Source of the DNA: Gemmatimonadota bacterium
Lineage (GTDB): Bacteria; Gemmatimonadota; Gemmatimonadetes; Longimicrobiales; Gaopeijiaceae
DNA length: 64,000 nt
Assembly: GCA_041390105.1 (NCBI GenBank)
Contig: JAWKQO010000001.1
Coordinates: forward strand, 372,001-436,000
Reading direction: 5' to 3'
Shown: positions 41,357 through 50,767 of the stretch, in pieces
Layout of the letters: every line of letters begins with the position of its first letter
Numbering within the stretch: position 1 is the first letter of the stretch
Position numbers and translations under genes: made by a program
Notes under the pieces: generated by a model
What the model was told of the DNA's origin: nothing
What the model saw: only the letters and a program-made list of their open reading frames with translations
The model's database searches: none

Positions 41357-42883
41357 TCAGGTCGTGTCAGGCGCCCGCTTGAGCCGGAATCGTGCCAGAA
41401 GCTGCAGGGCCTCGTCTCGGGACACCAGGCCGGTGGCCAGGACCAGCAGGCCGTAGACGACCGCCACAATGGGGACGCCGACGGCAAGCCGTGCCAATGG
41501 ACTCGCAAAACTCCGCGTCAGGAGCCAGAACGGCGCGGTTGCGACTCCCGCCAGCACCGCGGCCGTCATCAAGCTCCGGAAGGGGAAGGAGCGATGCAGA
41601 GGCACCCCCAGGCGATGCGCGACCCGCGCCAGGCCGAGCACGCGCGTGGTGCCGAACCCGACGACATACGCGGAGACGGCGCCGGTGAGGGTGTAGAGCT
41701 CTGGAGTGGCGGCCATCCAGGCCAGCGAGACCGCCAGCCCCAGCCCGTTGGCCAGGAACAGAAAACGGGTGTCGCCCACGGCTCGGAGGATGCCATGGTC
41801 GATGATGATCGTCAGCAGCGACGCGAAGAGGAAGATTCGCAGCACCGGCGTGGCGGTCAGATACGAGGTGCCGAACAGCACATCGATGAGATCGGGTGCG
41901 AAGAACTCGGCGCCGAGCCAGATCGGCACGATGAACACGCAGAGCCGCGACACCGAGCGGATCCAGAGCCGGTGCAACTCGACGAGGTCGCCCGTCGGAT
42001 AGACCGCGCTGGCGCGAACCAGCAGCACTTCCGCCACCGATGTGCTCAACAGCGCCGCGATCGGAATCTGCACCACACCGGTGGAGTAGATCGCGAACTG
42101 TGCCGAGGTCACGTTGGTGGAGACGAAGTAGTGGTGCGCCTTCGTGAGGGCGATCTCGAGGACCACGGCTGCCGCGTAGGGGAGTGCGTACCCGAGCTGG
42201 CGCCGCAGGTCGGCGCGGTTGGTCCGGCCGCCTTCGTCCCGGCCGCGGCTCCGCACGTATACGAGCAGCACCAGTGCGCGCAGGACGGCCAGGATGACCG
42301 TGCCCAGGAGCACCGCCGAGACGGTGCGATACACGACCGCCGCCGTCGCCGCGACCGCCAGTTTGAGCGCCTCGTTCGTGACCGTCAGCACGGCCGCGAC
42401 CACGGGCCGCCGGTCGATGATGGGGAGGTAGAGGAGAACATCGCCCGGCTGGGAGAACGCGACGTATGCGGCGGCGATGGGCAGGAGGCTCGCCAGCTGC
42501 GGCACGCACGCCGCCAACTGAGGCTCGCAGAGAGCGCGGGCCAGGGGCTCGGCTCCCAGGCCGATCGCCAGTCCGCCTGCGAGGCCCAGCACCCAGAGCA
42601 GGACCAGGGCCTGCAGAATGAAATGATGCCCTTGGCGACGATTGCGGGGCAGGAAGTAGAAGAGCGAGGCGTTGAGGCCCAGGTTCAGGACCGGCAGGAC
42701 CGTCTCGGCGACGAGCAGCGTCTGCTTGTAGAGTCCGAACTGGGTCTGCGAGAAGATGCGGACCAGTACGATCGGAATGAAGAAGGCCAGAACGTAGCCG
42801 AACACCCGGGCGCCGGTAAGCAGCGCCGACTGGACTGCCAGCGAGGGCTCCGGACGCGACTCGGTCTTGGTGGCGGGGGTCAA
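41357..42883 (-). CDS. Wzx-type lipid-linked oligosaccharide flippase (MOP superfamily)
   Basis: A polytopic protein of about 508 aa with roughly 12-14 hydrophobic segments, starting VFGYVLAFFIPIVLVRIFSQTQFGLYKQ, the characteristic first helix and Q-[FY]-G-x-Y/K loop of polysaccharide flippases. It would move undecaprenyl-linked repeat units across the inner membrane. The start is uncertain: TTG 42883, behind a weak AGGA, precedes a short polar leader (TPATKTESRPEPS); the frame stays open to 43165, but those residues look non-coding. No Wzy polymerase was identified with certainty in the window. Confidence 0.82.
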   Translation of the reverse strand: MTPATKTESRPEPSLAVQSALLTGARVFGYVLAFFIPIVLVRIFSQTQFGLYKQTLLVAETVLPVLNLGLNASLFYFLPRNRRQGHHFILQALVLLWVLGLAGGLAIGLGAEPLARALCEPQLAACVPQLASLLPIAAAYVAFSQPGDVLLYLPIIDRRPVVAAVLTVTNEALKLAVAATAAVVYRTVSAVLLGTVILAVLRALVLLVYVRSRGRDEGGRTNRADLRRQLGYALPYAAAVVLEIALTKAHHYFVSTNVTSAQFAIYSTGVVQIPIAALLSTSVAEVLLVRASAVYPTGDLVELHRLWIRSVSRLCVFIVPIWLGAEFFAPDLIDVLFGTSYLTATPVLRIFLFASLLTIIIDHGILRAVGDTRFLFLANGLGLAVSLAWMAATPELYTLTGAVSAYVVGFGTTRVLGLARVAHRLGVPLHRSFPFRSLMTAAVLAGVATAPFWLLTRSFASPLARLAVGVPIVAVVYGLLVLATGLVSRDEALQLLARFRLKRAPDTT

Positions 42884-43188
42884 GGTCCTGATCGGGTCAG
42901 TTCGATGTGGGCCGGGCCTAGCCCGGAGTGCGTGTGCTGGGTCATGGCACAGGCCGTGCCCGGGGGCGAACTTCCGGCGGGCACGACGCGGCCAGTTTAC
43001 CGGTCCGGGCGGCGAAGCGCGACATGCCCGTGGGAGGGGCGGACCTCCGGCCGGGCAGGGCTCGTTCGTGGCCGCCGCGCTCGCGTGTCGGCGATTCCGG
43101 TATGATCCTTGAGATGTTCGATCGTTTTTCGGGGGGACGGGTACAGTCGCGGGCTCCCGGATCACACAGCTGCGAGAAAAGGACGGTC
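42884..43188. other. Divergent intergenic region between flippase and barrel protein genes
   Basis: About 300 bases. Open frames run through it on both strands but have Arg/Pro/Gly-rich chance composition. AAAAGGACGGTC before 43189 is the ribosome-binding site of the outer-membrane protein gene. No sigma-54-like element with TTGC was seen here, unlike the gaps inside the polysaccharide locus. Confidence 0.45.
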
Positions 43189-46143
43189 ATGCGGTCAGAT
43201 CAGGCTTGGCGGCGCATCGGCGGGCTCCTGATCCTCCTGTTGGCACCGGCCCCTACGCTGGCCCAGAGCATTTCGGGAGGGTCGGTACAGGGGCGCGTGA
43301 TCGACGCGCTGGGGAATCCGGTCTTCGAGGCGGAGATCACCCTGCAGTCACAGGGGTCGGGCGCGCTCTACCGCACCGTCTCACGGCGGGGTGGGGAGGT
43401 CCAGCTCTCCGCCATCCCCCCGGGGGACTACGACGTGCGAGCGGAGGCGCTCGGATTCCGGCCCCAGCTGGTACGCGGCGTCCCGGTGCGCCCCGGCGGC
43501 TCCTCCCGATTCACGGTGGTGCTGGAGCCTGAGGCGCCGCCGGTCACGCAAGTGGACACGGTTGGGTTCTCTGGCGGCGCGGCGGGATGGATCCGACCCG
43601 GGTCGGGACGCTGGCTGTCCCGTCTCGATGTGGCCGACCTCCCCGACCAGGGGCGGACTCTCGCCGACCTGGCTCGGCTCTCCACCGCGGTCTCCGAGGA
43701 CCTCTCCCCGGAGGGCCTGCCCACGCGATTCACACGCTTCTATATCGACGGGATCGCCGTTGAGCCGGCGCGCCTACCCGGTACCGCGAGCGATCCGCTG
43801 GCGGCTCTGGCCCTGACCCGCTCGGCGTTTTCTGGCGTGGAGATCGTGACCGGAGAACCCGATGTGGAATGGGTGGACTGGGGCGGGGCCATCATCTCCG
43901 GCCTCACGCGGGCCGGTGGAGATCGCTCCGAGGTGGAGGCGTTCGGCGACTTCAGCGGGGGTGGTCTTTGGAGCTCCAGCGCCCTCGCGGGCACCGTGCC
44001 CAGCAGCCGGTCCATCCGAGGTGGCGCGAGCGTGAGCCTGCCGATCGTCGCCGATACCACCCAACTCGTGCTGGGCGTCGAGGGGTGGAGCACCGAAACA
44101 CCTCGTCCCGCGACGCTCGCCAACCCCTGGTCCGGCAGCCCTGCCGAACTGGCCAGCGCCTACGTCGAGCCGTTCGAGGCCGTGTCGGCCTTCGGCCGCC
44201 TCGATTGGGCGCTACGCGGGGGCAATCGCTTCCACATTCGCGCGAACCTGGCCGCGCTGCGAACGCCGGAACCGCTGGGCATCGGCATCCCGGCCAGTGC
44301 GGGGCAGGTCGGCGTCACCGAGGGGCGGGACGCGTCTGTCGGTGCGACCGTCTTCGCCGGGGTCGCCCGCAACATGACGCTGGAGGCCAGGATCGGGGTC
44401 GAGGCGAGTCGTCGAGCGAGCCTGGGATCGGAGGGGCTGGGTGGAGAGGCGTTTCCTCGGACCACGCTGGCCAGTGTGGGCATTCCCATCGGCACAGATC
44501 CGTCCCTGCCTGCGGAGGTGGAGCGGACCGCGTTGACAGCGGCTCCCACGCTCCATGTGGATTGGGACGAGCACCAACTGAAGGTCGGCGGGCGCTTCGT
44601 CGTGCCCCGCTACAGCTACACGGCCGGTCCGGACCGGGCGGGCAGTTTCCTGTTCGGCGGGCCCTCGGATCTCGCCCGTGGCGAGGGTGCATGGCTCTCC
44701 GCCGATCCGGGCGGAGAATCGACCTCGTTCAACATGGTGCGTTTCGTCGGGTTCGCGCAGGACCACTGGGCGGTGGCGCCGGGCTTCGACATCACCTTCG
44801 GTGTCCAGACCACGACCCAGCAGCTCCCGGAGAGTCGCTGGAACACCGGGTTGGTGTGGGATTCGTTGACGGCCCTGGGCTCGGATTCCGTGTCTTCGCT
44901 CTCTGGTCTGGGGACGCGCTTCGGCTTCCTCTGGGACGTTGCCCAGGATGGAGTGACCGTGCTGCGCGGATCGGTCGGCCTCTCGATGGCCCCCGTCGAT
45001 CCCACGGACATCTATCAGTTGCTGGTCGGGGACGGTCGGACGGTGGTCGAGCAGGCAGTCGCAGGGTTGGACGATTGGCCGTCGGCCCCCTCTCCCGCGG
45101 ACGTCTACAGCGCACGGCGCGTCGCCCTTCTTGGACCGAACCTGCGCATGCCGCGCACCGCACGTGGGTCCGTGGGGTTCAGCCGCAGCGTGGGCTCCGG
45201 CACGTCGTTGCACCTGGGAGGCGTCTTCCGGAGAACCGAGTTTCTCCAGCGCATGGCAGATGCCAACACCGCCTTGGCCTCGGGCGGCACGGATCAGTTC
45301 GGACGCCCCCTCTACGGACCCCTGGCGCAGACCGGGAGCCTCCTGCGTTCGCGTGCCTCGCTGAATCGCCGGTTCCCCTCGGTCGAGCGCGCGGTGGCCA
45401 TCAACAGCGACGGCTGGTCGCTGTACTCGGCTGCGACGATCGCCGTGGACCGGCACACGGCCAATAGCGACTTCTTCGGCAGCTACACCTATTCGAAGAC
45501 CGAAGACAACCTGATCGGGGCGCGTGACGGAAGCTTCGACGCCATGGTCGATCCGGGGTTGATCGAGGGTTCCGACCCCTGGGCCGAAGGGCGCAGTGAC
45601 TTCGACGTTCCTCATCGCCTGGTGGCGGGTGTGGGCCTGCGCCTGCCGTTCCTCGAAGGCGGCACCCTGAGTGCGCTGTATCGATTCCGCTCGGGCGATC
45701 CGTTCACGCCCGGGTTCCGGCCCGGCGTGGACGCCAACGCGGACGGTGCCGACCGGAACGATCCTGCCTTCGCCGGGGGACCAGAGACCGGTGGCGCCCT
45801 GTCTGAATTCGGCTGTACGGCCGCGACATCCGGGCGACCATTCGAGCGCAACGCGTGTCGCGGCCCGGCCGTGCAGGGACTGGACGTCCGCCTGCGGGTG
45901 GCCGCGTTCCGCGTGGGCAATCAGGTGGCCGAGCTCACCCTCGACGCGCTCAATCTGATCGAAGCGGAAACCGGCGTGCGCGACGCGGCGCTCTACCTCG
46001 TGGACGAAACGCAGACGCTGAGCCAGATCGGCGCGGAGACGGTGGTCCCGCTGACCGCCAACGCCGGCTTTGGCGACGTGCTGTTGCGACGTGACGCAGG
46101 GCGCTACTTCCGGATCGGACTACGCATTGGAGGCGCACGATGA
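43189..46143 (+). CDS. Outer-membrane TonB-dependent-like barrel with N-terminal carboxypeptidase-regulatory-like domain
   Basis: A 984-aa secreted protein. Signal peptide ends LLAPAPTLAQ; residues about 30-115 form a carboxypeptidase-D-regulatory-like beta domain (VQGRVIDALGNPVFEAEITL, PPGDYDVRAEALGF). A plug-like region follows (DVADLPDQGRTLADLARL, RFYIDGIAVE) and then a long run of alternating strands with short turns typical of a 22-strand barrel. The C-terminus reads FRIGLRIGGAR, without the terminal Phe usual for barrel assembly. The stop overlaps the lipoprotein gene (ATGA). ATG 43189 has AAGGA upstream. Ligand unknown. Confidence 0.83.
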   Translation: MRSDQAWRRIGGLLILLLAPAPTLAQSISGGSVQGRVIDALGNPVFEAEITLQSQGSGALYRTVSRRGGEVQLSAIPPGDYDVRAEALGFRPQLVRGVPVRPGGSSRFTVVLEPEAPPVTQVDTVGFSGGAAGWIRPGSGRWLSRLDVADLPDQGRTLADLARLSTAVSEDLSPEGLPTRFTRFYIDGIAVEPARLPGTASDPLAALALTRSAFSGVEIVTGEPDVEWVDWGGAIISGLTRAGGDRSEVEAFGDFSGGGLWSSSALAGTVPSSRSIRGGASVSLPIVADTTQLVLGVEGWSTETPRPATLANPWSGSPAELASAYVEPFEAVSAFGRLDWALRGGNRFHIRANLAALRTPEPLGIGIPASAGQVGVTEGRDASVGATVFAGVARNMTLEARIGVEASRRASLGSEGLGGEAFPRTTLASVGIPIGTDPSLPAEVERTALTAAPTLHVDWDEHQLKVGGRFVVPRYSYTAGPDRAGSFLFGGPSDLARGEGAWLSADPGGESTSFNMVRFVGFAQDHWAVAPGFDITFGVQTTTQQLPESRWNTGLVWDSLTALGSDSVSSLSGLGTRFGFLWDVAQDGVTVLRGSVGLSMAPVDPTDIYQLLVGDGRTVVEQAVAGLDDWPSAPSPADVYSARRVALLGPNLRMPRTARGSVGFSRSVGSGTSLHLGGVFRRTEFLQRMADANTALASGGTDQFGRPLYGPLAQTGSLLRSRASLNRRFPSVERAVAINSDGWSLYSAATIAVDRHTANSDFFGSYTYSKTEDNLIGARDGSFDAMVDPGLIEGSDPWAEGRSDFDVPHRLVAGVGLRLPFLEGGTLSALYRFRSGDPFTPGFRPGVDANADGADRNDPAFAGGPETGGALSEFGCTAATSGRPFERNACRGPAVQGLDVRLRVAAFRVGNQVAELTLDALNLIEAETGVRDAALYLVDETQTLSQIGAETVVPLTANAGFGDVLLRRDAGRYFRIGLRIGGAR

Positions 46144-47120
46144 CGCGCTGGGGATGGGCGAGCACCGGCGTCGTCGCCGGAGTAGCGCTGGCCGTAGCCT
46201 GCACGGCTCCCGACTCGGGGGACATCCTGGAGATCGAGGCTGTGGGCAACGTCGTAGGACGCGTGTACTTCGACGCGAACGCCAACAACCGCGAAGACGC
46301 CGCCGATCCATCGGTGCCCGGGATTCCCGTGCGCATGACTGTGCGCGGGGCGCGTGAGGCGTTCGCGACCGAGGTGAGTGACGTCAACGGACAGTACACA
46401 TTCGCCGATCTACCGGTAGGAACCTACTGGATCGGAGTGGACACACTGGTGCTGGGTGACACGCTCTTCGTTCTCGACGCGGACACGACCCCGGTCAACG
46501 TGCGTCCGACCGTGAATACAACGAAGGGGGTCGGGCTGGCGCTCGCGCAGGTCTCGATCGCCGAAGCTCGGCTGTTGCCCGTGGGCAAGAAGGTCACCAT
46601 CGAAGGGTTTGCGCTGAACTCGCGCGTGGCCTTCGGAGACAGCACCATTCACCTATCCAATGGTCCCACTGCGATCCGGGCCATCAACACGCTCCGGAAT
46701 TTCCCGCTGGTGACGGAGGGCGATAGCGTCCGCCTCACCGGGAGGACTGCGCGATACCTCGGGCAGCCCGTCCTGGATGGGGTGACCTCGCAGGTCCTGG
46801 TCCGGACGGGAACGCCCACGCCCGCGATCGTCTCTACCGTGGCGGCGGCTTCCGCCAATGGCGGTGCGCTGGACGCCAACCATGTGCAGGTCCGGGTGGC
46901 CACGGTGATCGACACCCTGACTGCGCCGAGCGGGGATCGGGTGGTGCGCGTGAACGACGGCACCGGAGTGCTGGAGGTCGTCTTCGACGACGACATCACC
47001 TTCAACCTCCCCTGGTTGCTGCCGGATTCGGTCGCTTCCCGACTGACGGGTGTGCTGGTGCCCACTGGGGCAGGGTCCTGGCAGATGAAGCCGAGGTCAC
47101 AGGCCGACATCGTCCGTTGA
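46140..47120 (+). CDS. Lipoprotein with SdrD-B-like and OB-like domains
   Basis: A 326-aa lipoprotein: signal peptide with lipobox LAVAC (Cys 21). Residues about 38-100 resemble an SdrD-B/collagen-binding B-type domain (VYFDANANNREDAADPSVPG, DVNGQYTFADLPVGTY). The C-terminal half has two OB-like stretches (VGKKVTIEGFALNSRV and VVRVNDGTGVLEVVFDD). Four-base overlap with the barrel gene argues that the two act as a pair at the outer membrane. Function unknown. Confidence 0.78.
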   Translation: MTRWGWASTGVVAGVALAVACTAPDSGDILEIEAVGNVVGRVYFDANANNREDAADPSVPGIPVRMTVRGAREAFATEVSDVNGQYTFADLPVGTYWIGVDTLVLGDTLFVLDADTTPVNVRPTVNTTKGVGLALAQVSIAEARLLPVGKKVTIEGFALNSRVAFGDSTIHLSNGPTAIRAINTLRNFPLVTEGDSVRLTGRTARYLGQPVLDGVTSQVLVRTGTPTPAIVSTVAAASANGGALDANHVQVRVATVIDTLTAPSGDRVVRVNDGTGVLEVVFDDDITFNLPWLLPDSVASRLTGVLVPTGAGSWQMKPRSQADIVR

Positions 47121-47154
47121 GTTCGGCGACGCACTCCGTGCTTCTTCCTGGTCG

Positions 47155-48363
47155 ATGAAGGAGCTGCGGGGTCCGGCCGCGCTGGCGCTCGCCCTTCTGG
47201 CGGGGGCGGAGCTCCTGGGAATGGGCGTCTGGTTCACCGCCAGCGCCCTCTCGGGAGAGTTGCAGCGCACCCTGGACCTCAGCGGGGGACAGGCGACCGC
47301 GCTCACCGCACTGGTGCAGTTGGGCTTTGTCGGTGGCACCGCTCTGGCCGCTCTGCTCAACATTGCGGACATCCTACCCGCTCGTCTCTACTTCGCGGTC
47401 TCCGCCCTGCTGGCCGGCGTCAGCAACGCGGCGCTGGTGCTGGCGCCCGACTTCGGCTGGGCGGCGGCAACCAGGCTCGCGACCGGCGTGTTCTTGGCTG
47501 GTGTGTATCCGCCGGCCATGAAGATGGCCGCCACGTGGTTCAAGGCCGACCGGGGGCTCGCCATCGGCGCCATCGTCGGGGCTCTCACCCTCGGCAAGGC
47601 GCTGCCCTATCTGGGGGTGGGCGTGGATCGCCTGGGCTGGCGGACCGTGGTGCTCGCCGCCTCCGCGTTCTCGATCGTGGGAGGGCTGACTGTCCTCGCC
47701 TTCTACCGGGACGGACCTCACGTGTTCGAGCGCCGTCCGTTCGCGTGGAACCTCGTTGGTGAAGTCGCGCGGAACCGGCCCGTGCGGCTGGCAACCGCCG
47801 GCTATCTTGGGCACATGTGGGAGCTGTACGCGGTCTGGACCGCGATCCAGCTCTTCTATCGTGATGTACTCTCCGAGCATCCCGCGCACGGACCCGGGCT
47901 GGCCAGCCTGCTCGCGTTCTCGACGATCGGGATCGGCGCGGCCGGGTCTCTGGTCGCCGGCCGCGGCGCCGATCGATGGGGGCGAGAACGGATTGCGGCG
48001 TTGGCCCTGCTCGTCAGTGGCAGTTGCGCCCTCTCGGTCGGGTGGCTCCAGCACGCGTCGCTGCTGCTCCTGGTCCCCGTGACGTGGGTGTGGGGGTTCT
48101 CCGTGGTCGCCGACTCGGCTCAGTTCTCCGCGCTCGTCACCGAGGTCGCCCCTCGGCACGCCGCAGGCACTGCTTTGACGTTACAGACGTCCCTGGGCTT
48201 TCTCCTGACGATGGTGACCATCCAGGGGACGCCCTGGTTGGCAGAGCGCTGGGGCTGGGGACCGGCGTTCTCGGCGCTGGCCGTCGGGCCTGCCTTCGGC
48301 ATCGTGGCGATGGTGCGGTTGGCCGCGCTTCGTCGGGCGGGGGGCCAGTCGCAGGGGGGCTGA
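47155..48363 (+). CDS. Major facilitator superfamily transporter
   Basis: A 402-aa inner-membrane protein with about 12 transmembrane segments. It has the helix 4-5 region RLATGVFLAGVYPPAMKMAATWF, and the loop AGRGADRWGRERI matches the MFS motif between helices 8 and 9 (GRxADRxGRR). ATG 47155 follows the lipoprotein gene by 34 bases. The substrate cannot be read; the location just upstream of the ergothioneine genes makes uptake or export of a related compound conceivable but unproven. Confidence 0.88.
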   Translation: MKELRGPAALALALLAGAELLGMGVWFTASALSGELQRTLDLSGGQATALTALVQLGFVGGTALAALLNIADILPARLYFAVSALLAGVSNAALVLAPDFGWAAATRLATGVFLAGVYPPAMKMAATWFKADRGLAIGAIVGALTLGKALPYLGVGVDRLGWRTVVLAASAFSIVGGLTVLAFYRDGPHVFERRPFAWNLVGEVARNRPVRLATAGYLGHMWELYAVWTAIQLFYRDVLSEHPAHGPGLASLLAFSTIGIGAAGSLVAGRGADRWGRERIAALALLVSGSCALSVGWLQHASLLLLVPVTWVWGFSVVADSAQFSALVTEVAPRHAAGTALTLQTSLGFLLTMVTIQGTPWLAERWGWGPAFSALAVGPAFGIVAMVRLAALRRAGGQSQGG

Positions 48364-48498
48364 CGCCGACGTTCGTCCCGCCCGGCCGCGACAGTGTGGG
48401 GACCGTTGGAACCGAACTGCCCTTCAACGCGTTTGTGTGGATCGACACCGCACGGCAGTGCTGACGCCGCCCAACGCCGCTCCGACGAAGGACGCTCG

Positions 48499-49827
48499 AT
48501 GCCAGCCCCGCTTTCCCGACGAGATCCCGGCGAGCTTCTCGACCTCCTCACGGAAGCCAGGGCCCGCACCTGGTTGCTGGTGACTTCGCTGAGTGAGGAG
48601 GATCTGCGGCTCCAGCACGATCCCCTGATGAGTCCCATCGTCTGGGATCTCGGCCATATCGGTCACTTCGAAGACGTTTGGCTCTTCGAGCGGCTGCAGG
48701 GGACCCAGGCACAGGGAGAAGGTCTGCGCGGCGTCTACAATCCCTTCGAGAACCCGCGCTCGACCCGGGATCGTCTGCACCTGCCGGGACGGTCGGAGCT
48801 CGTACGGATCCTGGGCGAGATCCGAGCGCGCGTGACCGAGCGCCTGCTGGACGGAGGCCTCGACGAACTCAACGAGGATCCGCTGCGGAAGGAGGGCTTC
48901 GTCTACCACCTCGTTCTTCAGCACGAATACCAGCACAACGAGACCATTCTGCAGACGCTGCAACTCAAGAAGGGCACCCCTTGGGTTCCTCCCCGTGTGC
49001 GCGCGTTCCCCGAGGCGTGGGGGCGGGCTCAGGAGCTGGAGGGCGTGATGGCTCGGTTTCCCGGCGCCTTGGTCGAGATCGGAACGGACGATCGGTCGAC
49101 GGCCTACGACAACGAGCGGCCCCGCCATGCGATCCAGGTGCCGGCCTTCGACATCGACGTGGCGCCGGTCAGCAACCGTGCGTTCCTCCGCTTCATGGAT
49201 GCCGGGGGGTATCACGAGCGCTCACTCTGGTCGGATGCCGGGTGGGAGTGGCGCTGTGCGGAGGACGTTTCGGCACCCAAGTATTGGGCGCTGGAAGGGG
49301 AGCGCTGGGCGGTGCGCGTCTTCGAGCGGGAGGGCCCGGTGCGCCCCGATCACCCCGTGTGTCACGTCAACTACCACGAGGCAGAGGCGTATGCACGTTT
49401 CGTGGGGAAACGTCTCCCGACCGAATCCGAATGGGAGGCCGCTGCCAGCTGGAACTCTGTAGCGTCGCGCAAGGAGCGCTATCCGTGGGGCGATGCGATG
49501 CCGACCGGGAGGGTCGCAAACCTCGACCAGCTCGCCTTCGACACGGCTCCCGTCGGATTCTTTCCCGACGGGGCCTCGCCCTGTGGGTGCGAGCAGATGA
49601 TCGGCGATGTGTGGGAGTGGACGGCCACCGACTTCCACGGATACCCGGGATTCCGGTCCTTTCCGTACAAGGAATACTCGGAAGTGTTCTTCGGGAACGA
49701 GTACAAGGTCCTGCGTGGCGGTTCCTGGGCGACGCGTCCGGGTGCCATCCGTGCGACGTTCCGGAACTGGGACTATCCGATCCGACGCCAGATCTTCAGC
49801 GGCCTCCGCTGCGCTCGCGATGTCTGA
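48499..49827 (+). CDS. egtB: Ergothioneine biosynthesis protein EgtB
   Basis: Iron-dependent sulfoxide synthase joining trimethylhistidine (hercynine) with gamma-glutamylcysteine or cysteine. The 443-aa product has an N-terminal DinB-like domain with the iron triad HEYQHNE (HX3HXE) and a C-terminal formylglycine-generating-enzyme-like domain (CHVNYHEAEAYARF, RLPTESEWEAA, MIGDVWEWT and VLRGGSWATRPGAIRATFRNW). ATG 48499 with AAGGA upstream decides the start. Its stop overlaps egtD by 8 bases, and egtD is coupled to the ligase gene, as expected for a pathway operon. Confidence 0.95.
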   Translation: MPAPLSRRDPGELLDLLTEARARTWLLVTSLSEEDLRLQHDPLMSPIVWDLGHIGHFEDVWLFERLQGTQAQGEGLRGVYNPFENPRSTRDRLHLPGRSELVRILGEIRARVTERLLDGGLDELNEDPLRKEGFVYHLVLQHEYQHNETILQTLQLKKGTPWVPPRVRAFPEAWGRAQELEGVMARFPGALVEIGTDDRSTAYDNERPRHAIQVPAFDIDVAPVSNRAFLRFMDAGGYHERSLWSDAGWEWRCAEDVSAPKYWALEGERWAVRVFEREGPVRPDHPVCHVNYHEAEAYARFVGKRLPTESEWEAAASWNSVASRKERYPWGDAMPTGRVANLDQLAFDTAPVGFFPDGASPCGCEQMIGDVWEWTATDFHGYPGFRSFPYKEYSEVFFGNEYKVLRGGSWATRPGAIRATFRNWDYPIRRQIFSGLRCARDV

Positions 49828-50767
49828 AGCGTCCACCCTGCTCGAAGGGCTGCGGTCCAGGCCGAAGCGCGTCTCGTCCAAGTACTTCTACGATCGGCGC
49901 GGCTCCGAGTTGTTCGAGCGCATCACGCGGCTCGAAGAGTATTACCCGACCCGCACCGAGCGGGCGCTCCTCGAGCTGTGGGCCCCGGAGTTCATGCGGG
50001 AGCTGGCGCCGCGCACGCTGGTGGAGCTTGGCGCGGGCAGTGCCGAAAAGACAGAGCTGCTGCTCGAGGAGCTGTGTAGCATCACGCCTGGGGGCGATGC
50101 GACCGCGACGTACGTTCCCGTGGATGTGAGTGGGGAGTTCCTGGAGCAGACGGCGGCACGCCTGCGCGGACAGTTTCCCGGGCTTTCCGTACAGCCGTCC
50201 GTGGGAGACATCACGGGCGGCTACCCACTGCCGGAGCCGCGCGAGGCGCCGACGCTGTTCGCGTTCCTCGGAAGCACGATCGGGAACTTCAGAACCGAGG
50301 CCGCCATCCAACTGCTCGCGGGGGTGCGGGCACGGATGGCTCCCGAAGATCACTTCCTTTTGGGCGTGGACCTCAAGCCAGGACCGCGCAAGAGCGTCGA
50401 GGAGCTGGAGCGCGCATACAACGACCGGCAAGGAGTGACCGCGGACTTCAACCGCAATCTTCTGAGTGTGTTGAACCGGCGTTTCCAGGGTTCGTTCGAC
50501 GCAGGCCGCTTCGAGCATCTGGCATTCTACAACGAGGAGGAAGGCAGGATCGAGATGCACCTGGTCGCCCGCATGCCCCACGCGGTCGACGTAGCGGGCG
50601 AGCGGATCCACTTCAGCGCCGGGGAGCGCCTCCGTACGGAGATCTCCTGCAAGTACGACCGCACGGGCGTCGAGACCCTCTGCACGGCGGCGGGGCTGCA
50701 GCTGAAGGAGTGGATGAGCGACCGGGACGGTCGCTTCGCGCTGGCGTTGAGCGGACCTCGGGGATGA
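49820..50767 (+). CDS. egtD: L-histidine N(alpha)-methyltransferase EgtD
   Basis: Makes hercynine by trimethylating histidine with SAM. The 315-aa product opens with the EgtD/DUF2260-type motif SSKYFYDRRGSELFERIT, then EEYYPTRTERALL, the SAM site LVELGAGSAEKTELLL, and FLGSTIGNFRTEAA; the C-terminal RTEISCKYD matches the histidine-binding region of the family. It starts inside the end of egtB and its stop overlaps the next start (ATGA, 50764-50767). Confidence 0.95.
   Translation: MSEASTLLEGLRSRPKRVSSKYFYDRRGSELFERITRLEEYYPTRTERALLELWAPEFMRELAPRTLVELGAGSAEKTELLLEELCSITPGGDATATYVPVDVSGEFLEQTAARLRGQFPGLSVQPSVGDITGGYPLPEPREAPTLFAFLGSTIGNFRTEAAIQLLAGVRARMAPEDHFLLGVDLKPGPRKSVEELERAYNDRQGVTADFNRNLLSVLNRRFQGSFDAGRFEHLAFYNEEEGRIEMHLVARMPHAVDVAGERIHFSAGERLRTEISCKYDRTGVETLCTAAGLQLKEWMSDRDGRFALALSGPRG

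Noticed and set aside
41321..43105. Plus-strand open frame opposite the flippase gene
   Set aside because: Product is Arg/Gln/Asp-rich without hydrophobic segments, while the minus strand encodes an obvious polytopic membrane protein.
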